A stretch of DNA of 64,000 nt from Bacteroidales bacterium. GTDB taxonomy: Bacteria; Bacteroidota; Bacteroidia; Bacteroidales; P3. Below the pieces are notes generated by a model that ran no database searches, was not told the origin of the DNA, and saw nothing but the letters and a program-made list of their open reading frames with translations. Position numbers and translations under genes: made by a program. The stretch lies in assembly GCA_017449525.1 (NCBI GenBank), contig JAFTFL010000015.1, forward strand, positions 1-64,000, read 5' to 3'. Below, one piece after another: positions 51,082 through 60,753 of this stretch. How positions within the stretch are numbered: position 1 is the stretch's first letter; each line of letters begins with the position of its first letter.

Positions 51082-52338
51082 ATGAAACGATTGTTATTCT
51101 TTGGGCTCATAGGTGTGTGCCTAATGTCGTTTCGCACGGCGTATGCGCAGACTGGTATCTATATTCCGAGTGCCAAGCCTGTGAAGAACATGAAGCGGGC
51201 AATGCAGAATCCAGAGCAATTCTGTTTGCTTATACAATATCAAGGTCAAGATAGTACGTTCGGTACATCGGCGTTGGATTGGTTGGACTCCTCCTTTAAC
51301 GTGGCATTTCGGGAAAGCAATCCCATGCTGTACACCATCACAATTGAAGGGTATGGTACATCGGATGAGGCATTGAACAAGGCACGTGTAGAGGGTGTGT
51401 ACAAGTATTATTCCATGCGTTGTCATGCTTCTTTCCCTATCCGCTATGCGGTGAATGCAATACATTGTTCTTGCCATGGAGATACAACGGAAAGGCTTCG
51501 GTATGAGGTGCCTGTGGCTCGAAAGGTCTATGACTGCGCCCAGTTGCCAGAGAGCCGCACCCTATTCAATGGCTCAATAAAATTGCAGAATGCGGTGTTG
51601 ATTACCTTTAAGAACAATCCTGACGAGTGTATTGGTATGTCGCGGGGTTGCTTCTTACCAGCTCAAGATAGTACTATCAGAGGGTACTATGCATCGGTAT
51701 TTATGAAGAAGGGGGCTTTGTATTCTGTCTCCAACACCAAAGACTCATGCCCCAAGGTGCGTTTCTCCATTGAAGAGCACTTGGATTATAAGGAGGTGGT
51801 GGAACGGTACTTCTTAGTACCCCATCCTAAGCAGATAATCGTGCAGGCTGGTTACGTTGTTCTGCACAGCAATATACATAGAGAGTATGGTGAATGTTCA
51901 CAGGTGTTGAACGATTCCATATATGTGCGCTTCCCAGTTACGGCCGAGCAGTGGGACAATAAGATTCGCATATTTGGCAAGAAGTATACTGAGAAGGGAG
52001 CAACCTATCGTGCCTTGACCACAAAGAAGGTCCCCTCAAAGATATCAATCAATGTACAGTCGGGCTTGAGTGCGATGCAACTTGATACAATCTATTTGGG
52101 TAAGAGGATTGATGCATCAGAGCTCAAAAACTACTTCTACGAAGTGAAGACCGACATGGAGGAGGGCTCTTTTACCGTGGAGGGGAAGCATTACAAGGCT
52201 TACCAGTTGGATAAGCATGGCAAGTATGAAATCAAGAAACCTCTGAAGCAGTTGCTGCGCATTGTGGACGATGCGGATGAAGAGGTGCCAGATAAGAAGC
52301 AGGACAAGCGTTACTCGGATGATGAGGAGATAGAATAA
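51082..52338 (+). CDS. Exported hypothetical protein, 418 aa
   Basis: The start at 51082 gives a signal peptide (LLFFGLIGVCLMSFRTAYAQ). The mature protein has a domain with several cysteines (VNAIHCSCHGDT, VYDCAQLPESRTLF) and a beta-rich C-terminal part (KRYSDDEEIE end). The family is not recognised. It is the last gene of the guaB-foldase-moxR operon (22 bp after moxR) and may be a client of the foldases. The frame also runs upstream into moxR in a different frame, which is not coding. Confidence 0.75.
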   Translation: MKRLLFFGLIGVCLMSFRTAYAQTGIYIPSAKPVKNMKRAMQNPEQFCLLIQYQGQDSTFGTSALDWLDSSFNVAFRESNPMLYTITIEGYGTSDEALNKARVEGVYKYYSMRCHASFPIRYAVNAIHCSCHGDTTERLRYEVPVARKVYDCAQLPESRTLFNGSIKLQNAVLITFKNNPDECIGMSRGCFLPAQDSTIRGYYASVFMKKGALYSVSNTKDSCPKVRFSIEEHLDYKEVVERYFLVPHPKQIIVQAGYVVLHSNIHREYGECSQVLNDSIYVRFPVTAEQWDNKIRIFGKKYTEKGATYRALTTKKVPSKISINVQSGLSAMQLDTIYLGKRIDASELKNYFYEVKTDMEEGSFTVEGKHYKAYQLDKHGKYEIKKPLKQLLRIVDDADEEVPDKKQDKRYSDDEEIE

Positions 52339-52421
52339 TGAGGTGCAGGGCAGATGAGTGCATGCACCCATGAGGAGCACCCCGCTCGGCCCAAACTTAC
52401 AAGGGATAAGAAAGGCATTTA

Positions 52422-52475
52422 GTTCGATTGGAAAAGTTTTTTTTGTGCGGTTGGAAAAGACATCAAGTACGGTTG
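52422..52475. repeat. 22-23-bp phased repeat, GTnCGrTTG core, 3 copies
   Basis: GTTCGATTG (52422), GTGCGGTTG (52445) and GTACGGTTG (52467) are spaced by 23 and 22 bp; the first two continue with GAAAAG. It lies in the leader region of panB. Confidence 0.55.
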
Positions 52476-52504
52476 ACTCTTAGTTTTACTATACATATAA
52501 TATA

Positions 52505-53326
52505 ATGGGAGCATATCTGCAGACCGACGTTACCAAAGTAACTACACGTGTTTTGAAAACTATGAAGCAGCATGGAGAGAAGATTGCCATGCTGACAGCC
52601 TATGACTATTCGATGGCCTGTCTGCTCGATAGTACCAAGATTGATGTGGTGCTTGTGGGCGACTCGGCAGCTAATGTCATGCAGGGCTACAAGACCACTC
52701 TGCCCATCACGCTGGATGAGATGATTTTCTATGCTGCATCGGTTGTGCGTGGTATCAAACGTGCATTGGTGGTTGTGGACATGCCGTTTGGAACCTATCA
52801 AGGTAACTCGAAACAGGCGCTGGCCTCGGCCATCCGCATCATGAAGGAAACCGGTGCCGACGCGGTGAAGTTGGAAGGTGGTGAGGAGGTATTGGAGTCG
52901 ATAAGCCGTATTCTATCGGCAGGTATTCCTGTTATGGGGCATTTGGGCTTGACACCGCAAAGCATTAATAAGTTCGGTACTTACGTGGTTCGTGCCACGG
53001 AGAAAGAAGAGGCCGACCGGCTTCTAAAGGATGCTCACATATTGGAGCAGGCTGGCTGCTTTGCCATGGTACTGGAGAAAATACCCGCCGTGCTGGCCGA
53101 GCAGGTTACGAAAGAGGTGAATATACCCACCATCGGCATTGGAGCAGGGGCTGCGGTGGACGGACAGGTGCTCGTGTTGCAGGATATGTTGGGCATTACG
53201 CAGCAGTTCAAGCCGCGCTACCTGAGGCATTACGGTAGTTTCGGTGAGGGGATCTCAACCGCGGTGCGCCAGTATATAACCGATGTAAAAGAGGGCTCCT
53301 TCCCCAACGAAAAGGAGCAGTATTAA
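52505..53326 (+). CDS. panB: 3-methyl-2-oxobutanoate hydroxymethyltransferase
   Basis: PanB makes ketopantoate, the first step of pantothenate and coenzyme A synthesis. The 273-residue TIM-barrel product contains [36 protein letters not shown] (metal and substrate site) and [17 protein letters not shown]. Length is normal. panC and panD are not adjacent. The gene begins 29 bp after the GTnCGrTTG repeat and is followed after 29 bp by uvrA. Confidence 0.96.
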   Translation: MGAYLQTDVTKVTTRVLKTMKQHGEKIAMLTAYDYSMACLLDSTKIDVVLVGDSAANVMQGYKTTLPITLDEMIFYAASVVRGIKRALVVVDMPFGTYQGNSKQALASAIRIMKETGADAVKLEGGEEVLESISRILSAGIPVMGHLGLTPQSINKFGTYVVRATEKEEADRLLKDAHILEQAGCFAMVLEKIPAVLAEQVTKEVNIPTIGIGAGAAVDGQVLVLQDMLGITQQFKPRYLRHYGSFGEGISTAVRQYITDVKEGSFPNEKEQY

Positions 53327-53355
53327 GGGAGATATAGAAGAAGTGTGTTGGTGAT

Positions 53356-56211
53356 ATGCCTACCAAGCAAGTGAGTATTGAAGATTGCATCCTTCTAAAA
53401 GGAGTCAGAGTAAATAATCTAAAAAACATTGATGTCTCGATTCCACGGGACAAGTTGGTTGTTATTACGGGTGTGAGTGGGTCGGGAAAGTCTTCGCTCG
53501 CCTTCGACACCCTGTTTGCCGAGGGGCAGCGTCGGTATGTGGAGAGTCTCAGTTCGTATGCACGTCAGTTTTTGGGACGTAAGTCCAAACCTGAGGTAGA
53601 TAATATTATAGGGATAGCACCAGCTGTCGCAATAGAGCAGAAGGTGAACACCACAAATCCGCGCTCCACTGTCGGCACTTCGACAGAGATTTACGAATAC
53701 CTGAAGTTGCTTTTCGCGCGCATCGGGCGCACGTTTTCTCCCGTGTCAGGAGCGGAAGTGAAGCGGCACAGTGTGAGCGATGTGGTGGACTACATATACT
53801 CTTGCCCAGAGGGTGTTCGACTTGTGGTGTATGCTCCGCTGACTGTAACTCCCGAGCGAGGTCTGCGTCAGCAGTTGGAAATATTACAACAGGAAGGGTT
53901 CACCCGGCTCTGCGTCGGAGGAACAATTGTGCTCATTGAGGAGTTTCTGCATACCTATAGCGAGGATGCTGTTCACAAGGATCCGATGTTGCTTATAGAC
54001 CGAATTGTAGTGCATCATGGTGATGACGACCAGTATGCACGCATTTCGGAATCGGTGCAGACCGCTTTCTTCGAGGGTAGGGGAACGTGTTGCATCATGA
54101 CCTATGCCGACGACGAAGAGGGGGCGAGACGGTTCTTCTCCAACCTTTTTGAGGCTGATGGTATCACGTTCGAAAAGCCCAACCCGAATTTCTTTAGCTT
54201 TAATAATCCGTATGGTGCTTGTCCGAAATGCAACGGATACGGCCACACGATAGGGATAGACGAGGCACTGGTGGTGCCCAACAAAACGCTTTCCATCTAT
54301 GACGATGCCGTGGTGTGCTGGAAAGGTGATAAGATGAGCGAGTGGAAATCTCATTTCATTAGGTTTTCTACTCAGTATGATTTCCCCATACACAAGCCCT
54401 ATTGCGAGTTGTCGAAAGCGGAACTCGACCTGCTATGGAACGGCAGGGGTCCTTTTGCGGGTATAAACGGCTTCTTCCGTTGGGTGGAATCGCAGAGCTA
54501 CAAAATCCAATACCGTGTGCTGCTGTCGCGCTATAGGGGGCGTACTGTATGTCCTGAGTGTCATGGTGCAAGGCTTCGCAAGGATGCTCTGTATGTGAAA
54601 GTGGGTGGCTGCAATATCGGTGAACTGTGTGAGATGTCAATAGAAGATTTGCACTTTTTCTTGAACTCCCTACAGCTGACCGATACGGAGCAGGCCATCA
54701 CGACGCGCATTATGCAGGAGCTCTTCAACAGGGTGGAATACTTGCTCGATGTGGGTTTGGGCTATCTGACGTTAAGTCGCCTCTCTAATTCGCTAAGCGG
54801 TGGCGAATCGCAACGTATTAATTTGGCCACCTCGCTGGGAAGTTCTCTGGTGGGGTCGATGTACATTTTGGATGAACCTTCAATCGGGTTGCATCCGCGC
54901 GATACATATCGTCTTATCAAGGTTTTGAAACAGTTACGCGACGCTGGTAATACGGTTATCGTCGTGGAGCACGATGAGGAAATTATGCGCGAGGCCGACT
55001 ATATCATTGACATCGGGCCAGGTGCAGGCCAGCATGGAGGAGAGGTAGTCTTTGTGGGCACCTATGCAGAGTTGATGCGCCATGCTGAGGATGGGCGGAC
55101 GCTGACGGCGCAATATCTTACGGGTAGGCGTCAGATTGTCCTGCCGAAACATAGGCGCAAATGGCGTGATAGGTTGACTATTCGTGGTGCTTTTTGCCAC
55201 AATCTGAAGAACGTTGATGTGGAAATACCGCTACGCGTCTTTACAGTCGTAACGGGTGTGAGTGGCTCTGGCAAGACTAGTCTGATAAAGCACGTGCTGT
55301 ATGACGTGCTGTCCAAACGGCTGGAAGGGCACTCGGACTACAGTGGGCAGTGTGCCTCTATTGAGGGCGACTGGTACGCTGTCAACGCGGTGGAAATGGT
55401 AGACCAAAACCCCATAGGCCGTTCTACACGCAGCAATCCAGCTACCTACATGAAGGCCTACGACGAAATACGGGCTCTCTACGCCATGCAGCCCTTAGCT
55501 AAGGCAAGGGGGTATAGGACAGGATGGTTCTCTTTCAACGTAGAGGGAGGCCGTTGCGAGACGTGTGAGGGAGAGGGTGAGGTAACTATCGGAATGCAGT
55601 TCATGGCCGACGTACATATCGTATGTGAGGAGTGTCATGGCTCAAGATTCAAGGAGGAGACATTGGAAGTGCTGTACCACGGTAAGCACATCGGCGACGT
55701 ACTTAATATGACTGTCGACGAGGCTATATCCTTTTTCTCCGCCACGCAAGGCGACCTACGCGAGATGGTGTCGGCTTCGGGTCGCATTGTGGATAGGCTT
55801 CAGCCGCTGCACGATGTGGGTCTAGGCTACCTGAAGCTTGGACAGAGCAGCAGTAGTCTGAGCGGTGGCGAGGCACAACGTATCAAATTGGCATCCTTTA
55901 TGGTAAAGGGAGAGGAGGTGCAGCCGCGCATGTTCATCTTCGATGAGCCATCCACTGGTCTGCATTTCCACGACATACAGAAGCTGGTTGTGGCATTCGA
56001 TACGTTGTTGCAACATGGCCACACGGTGGTCGTCATAGAACATCATCCCGACATTATCAAAATGGCCGACTGGGTGATAGATATGGGGCCCGAGGGAGGG
56101 GCGAATGGTGGCCGCGTGGTCTTTGCAGGTACTCCCGAGCAGCTGGTGCAACGGTCTGCCTCCTACACGGCAAAGACTCTTGCACCGAAACTGAACCACA
56201 AGTTAAACTGA
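53356..56211 (+). CDS. uvrA: UvrA, excinuclease ABC subunit A
   Basis: UvrA recognises damaged DNA in nucleotide-excision repair. The 951-residue product has the first Walker A ([20 protein letters not shown]), a zinc finger (CPKCNGYG and CPECHGARL), a first signature (LSGGESQRI), a second Walker A ([15 protein letters not shown]), a second zinc finger ([19 protein letters not shown]), a second signature LSGGEAQRI and Walker [15 protein letters not shown]. All functional centres are intact. It is likely co-transcribed with panB and the 4-TM gene. Confidence 0.97.
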   Translation: MPTKQVSIEDCILLKGVRVNNLKNIDVSIPRDKLVVITGVSGSGKSSLAFDTLFAEGQRRYVESLSSYARQFLGRKSKPEVDNIIGIAPAVAIEQKVNTTNPRSTVGTSTEIYEYLKLLFARIGRTFSPVSGAEVKRHSVSDVVDYIYSCPEGVRLVVYAPLTVTPERGLRQQLEILQQEGFTRLCVGGTIVLIEEFLHTYSEDAVHKDPMLLIDRIVVHHGDDDQYARISESVQTAFFEGRGTCCIMTYADDEEGARRFFSNLFEADGITFEKPNPNFFSFNNPYGACPKCNGYGHTIGIDEALVVPNKTLSIYDDAVVCWKGDKMSEWKSHFIRFSTQYDFPIHKPYCELSKAELDLLWNGRGPFAGINGFFRWVESQSYKIQYRVLLSRYRGRTVCPECHGARLRKDALYVKVGGCNIGELCEMSIEDLHFFLNSLQLTDTEQAITTRIMQELFNRVEYLLDVGLGYLTLSRLSNSLSGGESQRINLATSLGSSLVGSMYILDEPSIGLHPRDTYRLIKVLKQLRDAGNTVIVVEHDEEIMREADYIIDIGPGAGQHGGEVVFVGTYAELMRHAEDGRTLTAQYLTGRRQIVLPKHRRKWRDRLTIRGAFCHNLKNVDVEIPLRVFTVVTGVSGSGKTSLIKHVLYDVLSKRLEGHSDYSGQCASIEGDWYAVNAVEMVDQNPIGRSTRSNPATYMKAYDEIRALYAMQPLAKARGYRTGWFSFNVEGGRCETCEGEGEVTIGMQFMADVHIVCEECHGSRFKEETLEVLYHGKHIGDVLNMTVDEAISFFSATQGDLREMVSASGRIVDRLQPLHDVGLGYLKLGQSSSSLSGGEAQRIKLASFMVKGEEVQPRMFIFDEPSTGLHFHDIQKLVVAFDTLLQHGHTVVVIEHHPDIIKMADWVIDMGPEGGANGGRVVFAGTPEQLVQRSASYTAKTLAPKLNHKLN

Positions 56212-56224
56212 ACCAACTAATACC

Positions 56225-56776
56225 ATGTACAGTAACTATCTGAAGCGCATCCGCACGTCGTCCAATATTGGCCTCTTCGGTACTCTCCTCGCGGTCGCGA
56301 CGGTGGCTATTCTCCACTATGTGCTACCGTGGAAGGCCGCTCCGAATGCCTACACCGCCATGTGGCTGCTGTCCATTTCTAGCGCGTTGGCCGTGGCTGA
56401 CGTCATGCTGACGCTACACATTATTCGCCGCCGTATACCACATATACGGCAGGCTGCGGAACTGGAGTTTAAACTTCGTGAATACGCTCGCTGCGTGGCT
56501 ACTATCTATTGGATGAACCTGATGGTGGCACTGGTGGAGTGTGCCATAGTGCTTTTGCTGAACGAGATGGCTCTGCTCATGATACTGCTACTAATGGTTG
56601 TCATGCTCTTTATGGCCTTTCCCAACATGTATAAGATAAAGATCGATTTGGGGTTGGACGACGTTCAGATGCGGCTACTCTTCGGGGAGCGTTATGTAGA
56701 TGAGGGGGCTTCGGAAGTGTCCGAGGCTGTCATTGTTGATTCGGAGAATGGAAATGGCGATGGTACAGCATTCTAA
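56225..56776 (+). CDS. Four-helix inner-membrane protein, 183 aa
   Basis: The product has four hydrophobic segments: TLLAVATVAILHYVLPW, AMWLLSISSALAVADVMLTL, WMNLMVALVECAIVLLL and LLMILLLMVVMLFMAFPN. A soluble acidic tail rich in Glu/Asp follows. It starts 13 bp after uvrA and ends 73 bp before the chosen mnmE start, so it is probably in one transcript with them. No family recognised. Confidence 0.8.
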   Translation: MYSNYLKRIRTSSNIGLFGTLLAVATVAILHYVLPWKAAPNAYTAMWLLSISSALAVADVMLTLHIIRRRIPHIRQAAELEFKLREYARCVATIYWMNLMVALVECAIVLLLNEMALLMILLLMVVMLFMAFPNMYKIKIDLGLDDVQMRLLFGERYVDEGASEVSEAVIVDSENGNGDGTAF

Positions 56777-56849
56777 TCAGCCTGTTGAACATAAGCTTAT
56801 ATCCGATGTGATGCACGCTCACTCAGCGCCTGAAGAGTGCGGTGGGCGG

Positions 56850-58235
56850 ATGGGCGGAGTTCTTGCAGTTGACACGATTGTGGCTGTGGCCACACCTGCA
56901 GGACAAGGTGGGGTGGCGCTACTTCGCATTAGCGGAGCGGAGGCTTATGCGGTGGCTATGCGAGTTGTTAGCGTGCGGCGGCTCGCACCGAGGCATGCTA
57001 CCTATTGCCAATTTCTGTCACTCAGCGCGGAGGAAGGCAACGAGGAGGCGCAGCGAGTCTATATCGACGACGGGGTGGCTACATTCTTTCCAGCTCCCCA
57101 CAGCTATACGGGCGAGGATACAGTGGAGCTGTCATGCCACGGATCTCCTTATGTGCAGCAGGCACTTATGCGCACTGTCATGGCGGCAGGTGCTTGCATG
57201 GCGGAGGCGGGAGAGTTCACGCGGCGCGCTTTTATGCATGGACGGCTCAATCTGTCACAAGCCGAGGCGGTGGCCGATCTCATAGAGGCTACTACACCCA
57301 TGCAGCACAGGCTGGCAGTGAGCCAGTTGCGTGGAGGTTATGCGCGCCATCTGAGCGCGCTTCGCGCCCGTTTGCTCGACTTGGCGTCGCTTTTCGAACT
57401 GGAGCTCGATTTCACTGAGGAGGATGTGGAATTTGCCAACCGAGGCGAGTTGAGTGCTTTGCTGGCGGAGTTGGAAGGCAGTGTGTCAACGTTGTTGAGC
57501 AGTTTTGCAGCTGGCAACGCACTGAAGCTCGGGGTGCCTGTGGCCATTGTAGGCGAGCCCAATGTGGGCAAAAGCACGCTTCTCAATGCTTTGGTGGGCG
57601 ATGATAGGGCTATTGTGTCGGCTACACCAGGCACTACACGCGACACGGTGGAGGAGCTGCTGACGGTTGGTGAAATTACTTTTCGCATGATAGATACGGC
57701 TGGCCTGCGGGCGAGCGATGATGAGGTGGAGCGTATGGGAATGGCACGCAGCCTGCAGGCGGTGCGTTCGGCCGCGGTGGTGATGTTGATGGGCGAAAGC
57801 CGCGAGTCGGTTAAGGCCGTGGAGGATATACTTTCGGCTGAGGTGCTGCAGGGCAAACACGTGCTACGGGTGCTGACCAAGGAGGACATGTCGGCCCATC
57901 CGCAGTATGGCGCATTGGGACAGACGAACGGCTGGTTTCGCATTTCTGCCCTGATGGAGATGGGGTTGGATGAACTGAAGGAGGAAATGGTGCAGGCTGT
58001 GGAGCACACAGCGCAGGGCGACGTACTGCTTACCAACGAGCGGCATCGTGAGGCTTTGCAGCGCGTAGAAGAGGCTTTGCATCGCACGGCCACTGGACTT
58101 CGCGAGGGGTTCCCTACCGATTTGGTGGCCATCGATATGCGCGACGCACTCTTCTATTTGGGATCCATTACTGGCGAGGTTACTACCAATGAACTGCTGG
58201 ACAATATTTTCGGTCGCTTTTGCGTCGGAAAATGA
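56850..58235 (+). CDS. mnmE: tRNA uridine-5-carboxymethylaminomethyl modification GTPase
   Basis: MnmE with MnmG modifies the wobble uridine of several tRNAs. The product has the formyl-THF-binding N domain (VDTIVAVATPAGQGGVALLRISG), helices, the G domain (GEPNVGKST, DTAGLR) and the C-terminal FCVGK motif with the catalytic Cys. The frame opens at 56700, overlapping the previous gene, but MnmE homologues begin just before the DTI-x-A-x-A-T motif, so the ATG at 56850 (461 aa) is preferred. An ATG at 56748 is possible but would add a non-homologous leader. Confidence 0.93.
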   Translation: MGGVLAVDTIVAVATPAGQGGVALLRISGAEAYAVAMRVVSVRRLAPRHATYCQFLSLSAEEGNEEAQRVYIDDGVATFFPAPHSYTGEDTVELSCHGSPYVQQALMRTVMAAGACMAEAGEFTRRAFMHGRLNLSQAEAVADLIEATTPMQHRLAVSQLRGGYARHLSALRARLLDLASLFELELDFTEEDVEFANRGELSALLAELEGSVSTLLSSFAAGNALKLGVPVAIVGEPNVGKSTLLNALVGDDRAIVSATPGTTRDTVEELLTVGEITFRMIDTAGLRASDDEVERMGMARSLQAVRSAAVVMLMGESRESVKAVEDILSAEVLQGKHVLRVLTKEDMSAHPQYGALGQTNGWFRISALMEMGLDELKEEMVQAVEHTAQGDVLLTNERHREALQRVEEALHRTATGLREGFPTDLVAIDMRDALFYLGSITGEVTTNELLDNIFGRFCVGK

Positions 58236-58252
58236 GGAGGATAGAAGGGTGT

Positions 58253-58308
58253 ACGTCAGAGGAGAGAAAGGCACACGTCAGATAAGGATTTGTCAGAACT
58301 TTGATAAG
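58253..58308. repeat. Weak 22-bp repeat, ACGTCAGA and GATAAG pairs
   Basis: ACGTCAGA occurs at 58253 and 58275, and GATAAG at 58281 and 58303, each exactly 22 bp apart. It lies in the purine-rich 193-bp gap between mnmE and serS, where I see no other feature. Confidence 0.4.
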
Positions 58309-58428
58309 CATACATTACGAGTGAGAAAGGCTCACGAAAGACGGGCGGAATACTCACTTTGAGAAGGGTAAAAGGATAGATAAGGAATGAGAAAAAGATA
58401 AGGAAGGAAAATAAATAATCTACAGGTT

Positions 58429-59703
58429 ATGTTACAGATACAATACATAAGGGAACACACGGATGAGATTGTGGAACGGCTGGGCATTAAGAATGTGCCA
58501 GATGTGAGGACTCGGGTTGAGGAACTGCTCAGGATGGACGACGAAAGGCGTGCGTTGCAGAAGCAGTTGGATGACATTAAGGCGCGTCAAAACCAGTTGG
58601 CCAAGGAGATAGGAGGCCTCTTCAAGGCAGGCCGATGCGATGAGGCCGAGCAGCTGAAGGCTGAGACGGCGCAGTTGAAGGGGCAAGAAAAGGAGCTGGG
58701 TGAGCATTCGGTGGGGGTGGAGAAAGTGCTGAGGGAGGCGCTGCTGTCGCTTCCCAACGCGCCGCATATCAGTGTGCCACGTGGGCGCAGTAGCAACGAC
58801 AATGTGGAGGAAGGCCGCTATGGCACGATGCCGGTGCTTCCGCCCGACGCGGTGCCCCATTGGGAACTGTGTGTGCACTACGATTTGGTGGATTTCGAGT
58901 TGGGCAACAAGATTACGGGGACTGGTTTCCCAGTCTACAAGGGGCGCGGTGCGCGCCTGCAGCGTGCGCTCATTAATTTTTTTCTCGACCGTGCGGCGGC
59001 GGCCGGTTTCAGCGAAGTGCAGCCCCCGCTGATGGTGAATGAGGCCTCGGGCATAGGTACTGGCCAACTGCCCGATAAGGAGGGGCAGATGTATGCCATA
59101 CCTTTGGACGGCTATTATATGATACCTACGGCCGAGGTACCCATCACCAACATCTACCGCGACACCATTGTGGCTGCCGAGAGGTTGCCCATCCGCCATG
59201 CGGGCTATAGCGAATGCTTCCGCCGCGAGGCTGGAAGCTACGGCAAGGATGTGCGCGGACTGAATCGGCTGCATGAGTTTAGCAAGGTGGAAATCGTAGT
59301 CATTGAGCACCCCGACCGTAGCTACGCCCAGCTCGAACTGATGAAGCAGCACGTGGGTGGCCTACTCGATGAGTTGGGGTTGCCATACCGCATCCTCAAG
59401 CTGTGTGGTGGCGACATCAGTTTTACTTCGGCCATGACGTTCGACTTCGAAGTGTGGAGCGCAGCTCAGCAGAAGTGGTTGGAGGTGAGCTCGGTGTCCA
59501 ACTTCGAGGCCTACCAAGCCAACCGCATGCACCTGCGCTTCCGCGACGCGGACGGTCGCATTCACCTTGCTCATACGCTCAATGGCAGCGCTTTAGCCCT
59601 GCCACGCATCGTGGCGGCATTGTTGGAAAACAATCAATCCGCTGACGGCATCCACATGCCCGCCTGTCTGCAACCCTATCTGGGTTTCGACACGATAAAC
59701 TGA
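58429..59703 (+). CDS. serS: Seryl-tRNA synthetase
   Basis: SerRS charges tRNA-Ser. The 424-residue product has the N-terminal long coiled-coil arm (residues about 25-105), class II motif 2 (ECFRREAGSYGKDVRGLNRLHEFSKVE) and motif 3 (LALPRIVAALLENNQ). The length is typical. It is followed by about 250 bp with no gene, and then a phased-repeat region. Confidence 0.96.
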   Translation: MLQIQYIREHTDEIVERLGIKNVPDVRTRVEELLRMDDERRALQKQLDDIKARQNQLAKEIGGLFKAGRCDEAEQLKAETAQLKGQEKELGEHSVGVEKVLREALLSLPNAPHISVPRGRSSNDNVEEGRYGTMPVLPPDAVPHWELCVHYDLVDFELGNKITGTGFPVYKGRGARLQRALINFFLDRAAAAGFSEVQPPLMVNEASGIGTGQLPDKEGQMYAIPLDGYYMIPTAEVPITNIYRDTIVAAERLPIRHAGYSECFRREAGSYGKDVRGLNRLHEFSKVEIVVIEHPDRSYAQLELMKQHVGGLLDELGLPYRILKLCGGDISFTSAMTFDFEVWSAAQQKWLEVSSVSNFEAYQANRMHLRFRDADGRIHLAHTLNGSALALPRIVAALLENNQSADGIHMPACLQPYLGFDTIN

Positions 59704-59959
59704 CGACCTGTTAGGGTTTATTTCGACGGTCTGCAGGTGCCCATTAGCCTCATGATGGGCATCGCTTTCGGGGAGGCTTTACACAGCGAAGTTTCCCCTT
59801 GGTGTATTCGTAGATGCATGATTTGGAACTTTTGTACTCCAGAGGGATGGGTTTCGCAGACGAGGGGAATACATTTTGTGCATTATATATAGGTAAGAGT
59901 GCGCGCGAAGAGCCTTCCTCACAGGTGAGGAATGGGGAGAGGATTCCTGCGAAAAATAT

Positions 59960-60113
59960 ACATCAGATTTGATGTAAGCCTACATCAGTTGCTGACAACG
60001 TGTTTTCAGCAACTTTGCTACACGTTGTAAAGTGCTTTACAACGTGTAGTGAGATTATTGAGAACGCGTTATAAAAAATATCACTACGTATACTAAACTT
60101 CTTCACAACGTGT
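59960..60113. repeat. 22-bp phased array with ACAACGTGT core
   Basis: ACATCAG occurs at 59960 and 59982. ACAACGTGT or variants start at 59995, 60039, 60061 (AGAACGCGT), 60083 (ACTACGTAT) and 60105, all multiples of 22 bp; an inverted copy, ACACGTTGT, is at 60020-60028. Internal inverted repeats include perfect 15-bp arms CTACACGTTGTAAAG (60018-60032) and CTTTACAACGTGTAG (60035-60049). Nothing coding is visible in 59704-60250. Confidence 0.85.
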
Positions 60114-60152
60114 TATTAGTAGTACGTGATATACCTTTACCTCACGACTGAT

Positions 60153-60201
60153 AAATCCTTTCATCAGCCCAGATGAAAGGATTTCGTGGTCGCGATGAAA
60201 G
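60153..60201. repeat. Perfect inverted repeat and GATGAAAG pair at 22 bp
   Basis: 13-bp arms AAATCCTTTCATC (60153-60165) and GATGAAAGGATTT (60172-60184) pair perfectly around AGCCCA. GATGAAAG recurs 22 bp later at 60194. It appears to continue the lattice of the preceding array and ends just before the HU-like pseudogene. Confidence 0.7.
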
Positions 60202-60250
60202 AGCAAACTACACATGAGAAACTACACATAAAAACTGGAGGGAAGTACGT

Positions 60251-60695
60251 ATGGCCTACAACAAACAACGCAAATCGAGCCTCACAGGACGGTGGACCCC
60301 GTGGTCGTATCGGCACAGCGAGCCGATACCGACTACCTCTCGCAGTGCATTGGCGAGCGCAGTACGGTGCACGCATCTGATATTGCCGCCGTACTCACCG
60401 CACGGCCCGAAGTCATCGGCGAGGTACTGGCGCTCGGATACAGCGTCCAATAGGGCAAACTCGGCACATTTAGCCTGGTGGTGGAATTTGAAAAAAAACT
60501 GGTGTCGACCCCCCTGCAGAAGTGGTTCCGAGCCAGATAACCAACGTCAAGGTGCACTTTTGTCCGCCCCGTAAAATGCGCTTGGTGAGCGGTGGCCGAA
60601 GGTGTCAGAACTTGCTTGGGGAGCGTCCGATAGACTGGGTGGAATTGCCACAAAGGCCTGGTACGCAGGTTTCCGACGTACCCGATGAGCCCTGA
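60251..60695 (+). pseudogene. HU-family (HU-like) DNA-binding protein, decayed
   Basis: The ATG at 60251 starts MAYNKQRKSS. After a frame change the sequence reads TVDPVVVSAQRADTDYLSQC, then RSTVHASDIAAVLTARPEVI and GEVLALGYSVQ, then a TAG at 60451, then GKLGTFSLVVEFEKK. A second frame change at the A8 tract (about 60491-60498) restores TGVDPPAEVVPSQITNVKVH. These blocks match the order of Bacteroidetes HU-like proteins (helices, LGTF turn, Ile-x-x-Val-x-Val-x-F end). Three lesions make it a pseudogene unless the sequence has errors. Confidence 0.75.
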
Positions 60696-60753
60696 CGCCA
60701 CCTACATGCTCTAGGCTGTGTGCCGAAAACCCTGTGCCCTTACATCCAGTAAA

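Noticed and set aside
56700-56849. Longer N terminus for MnmE
   Set aside because: It overlaps the preceding membrane-protein gene and has no similarity to MnmE; homologues begin just before the DTIVAVATPAG motif.
59738-59761. Hairpin after serS as a terminator
   Set aside because: Only 7-bp arms and no T tract; too weak to call.
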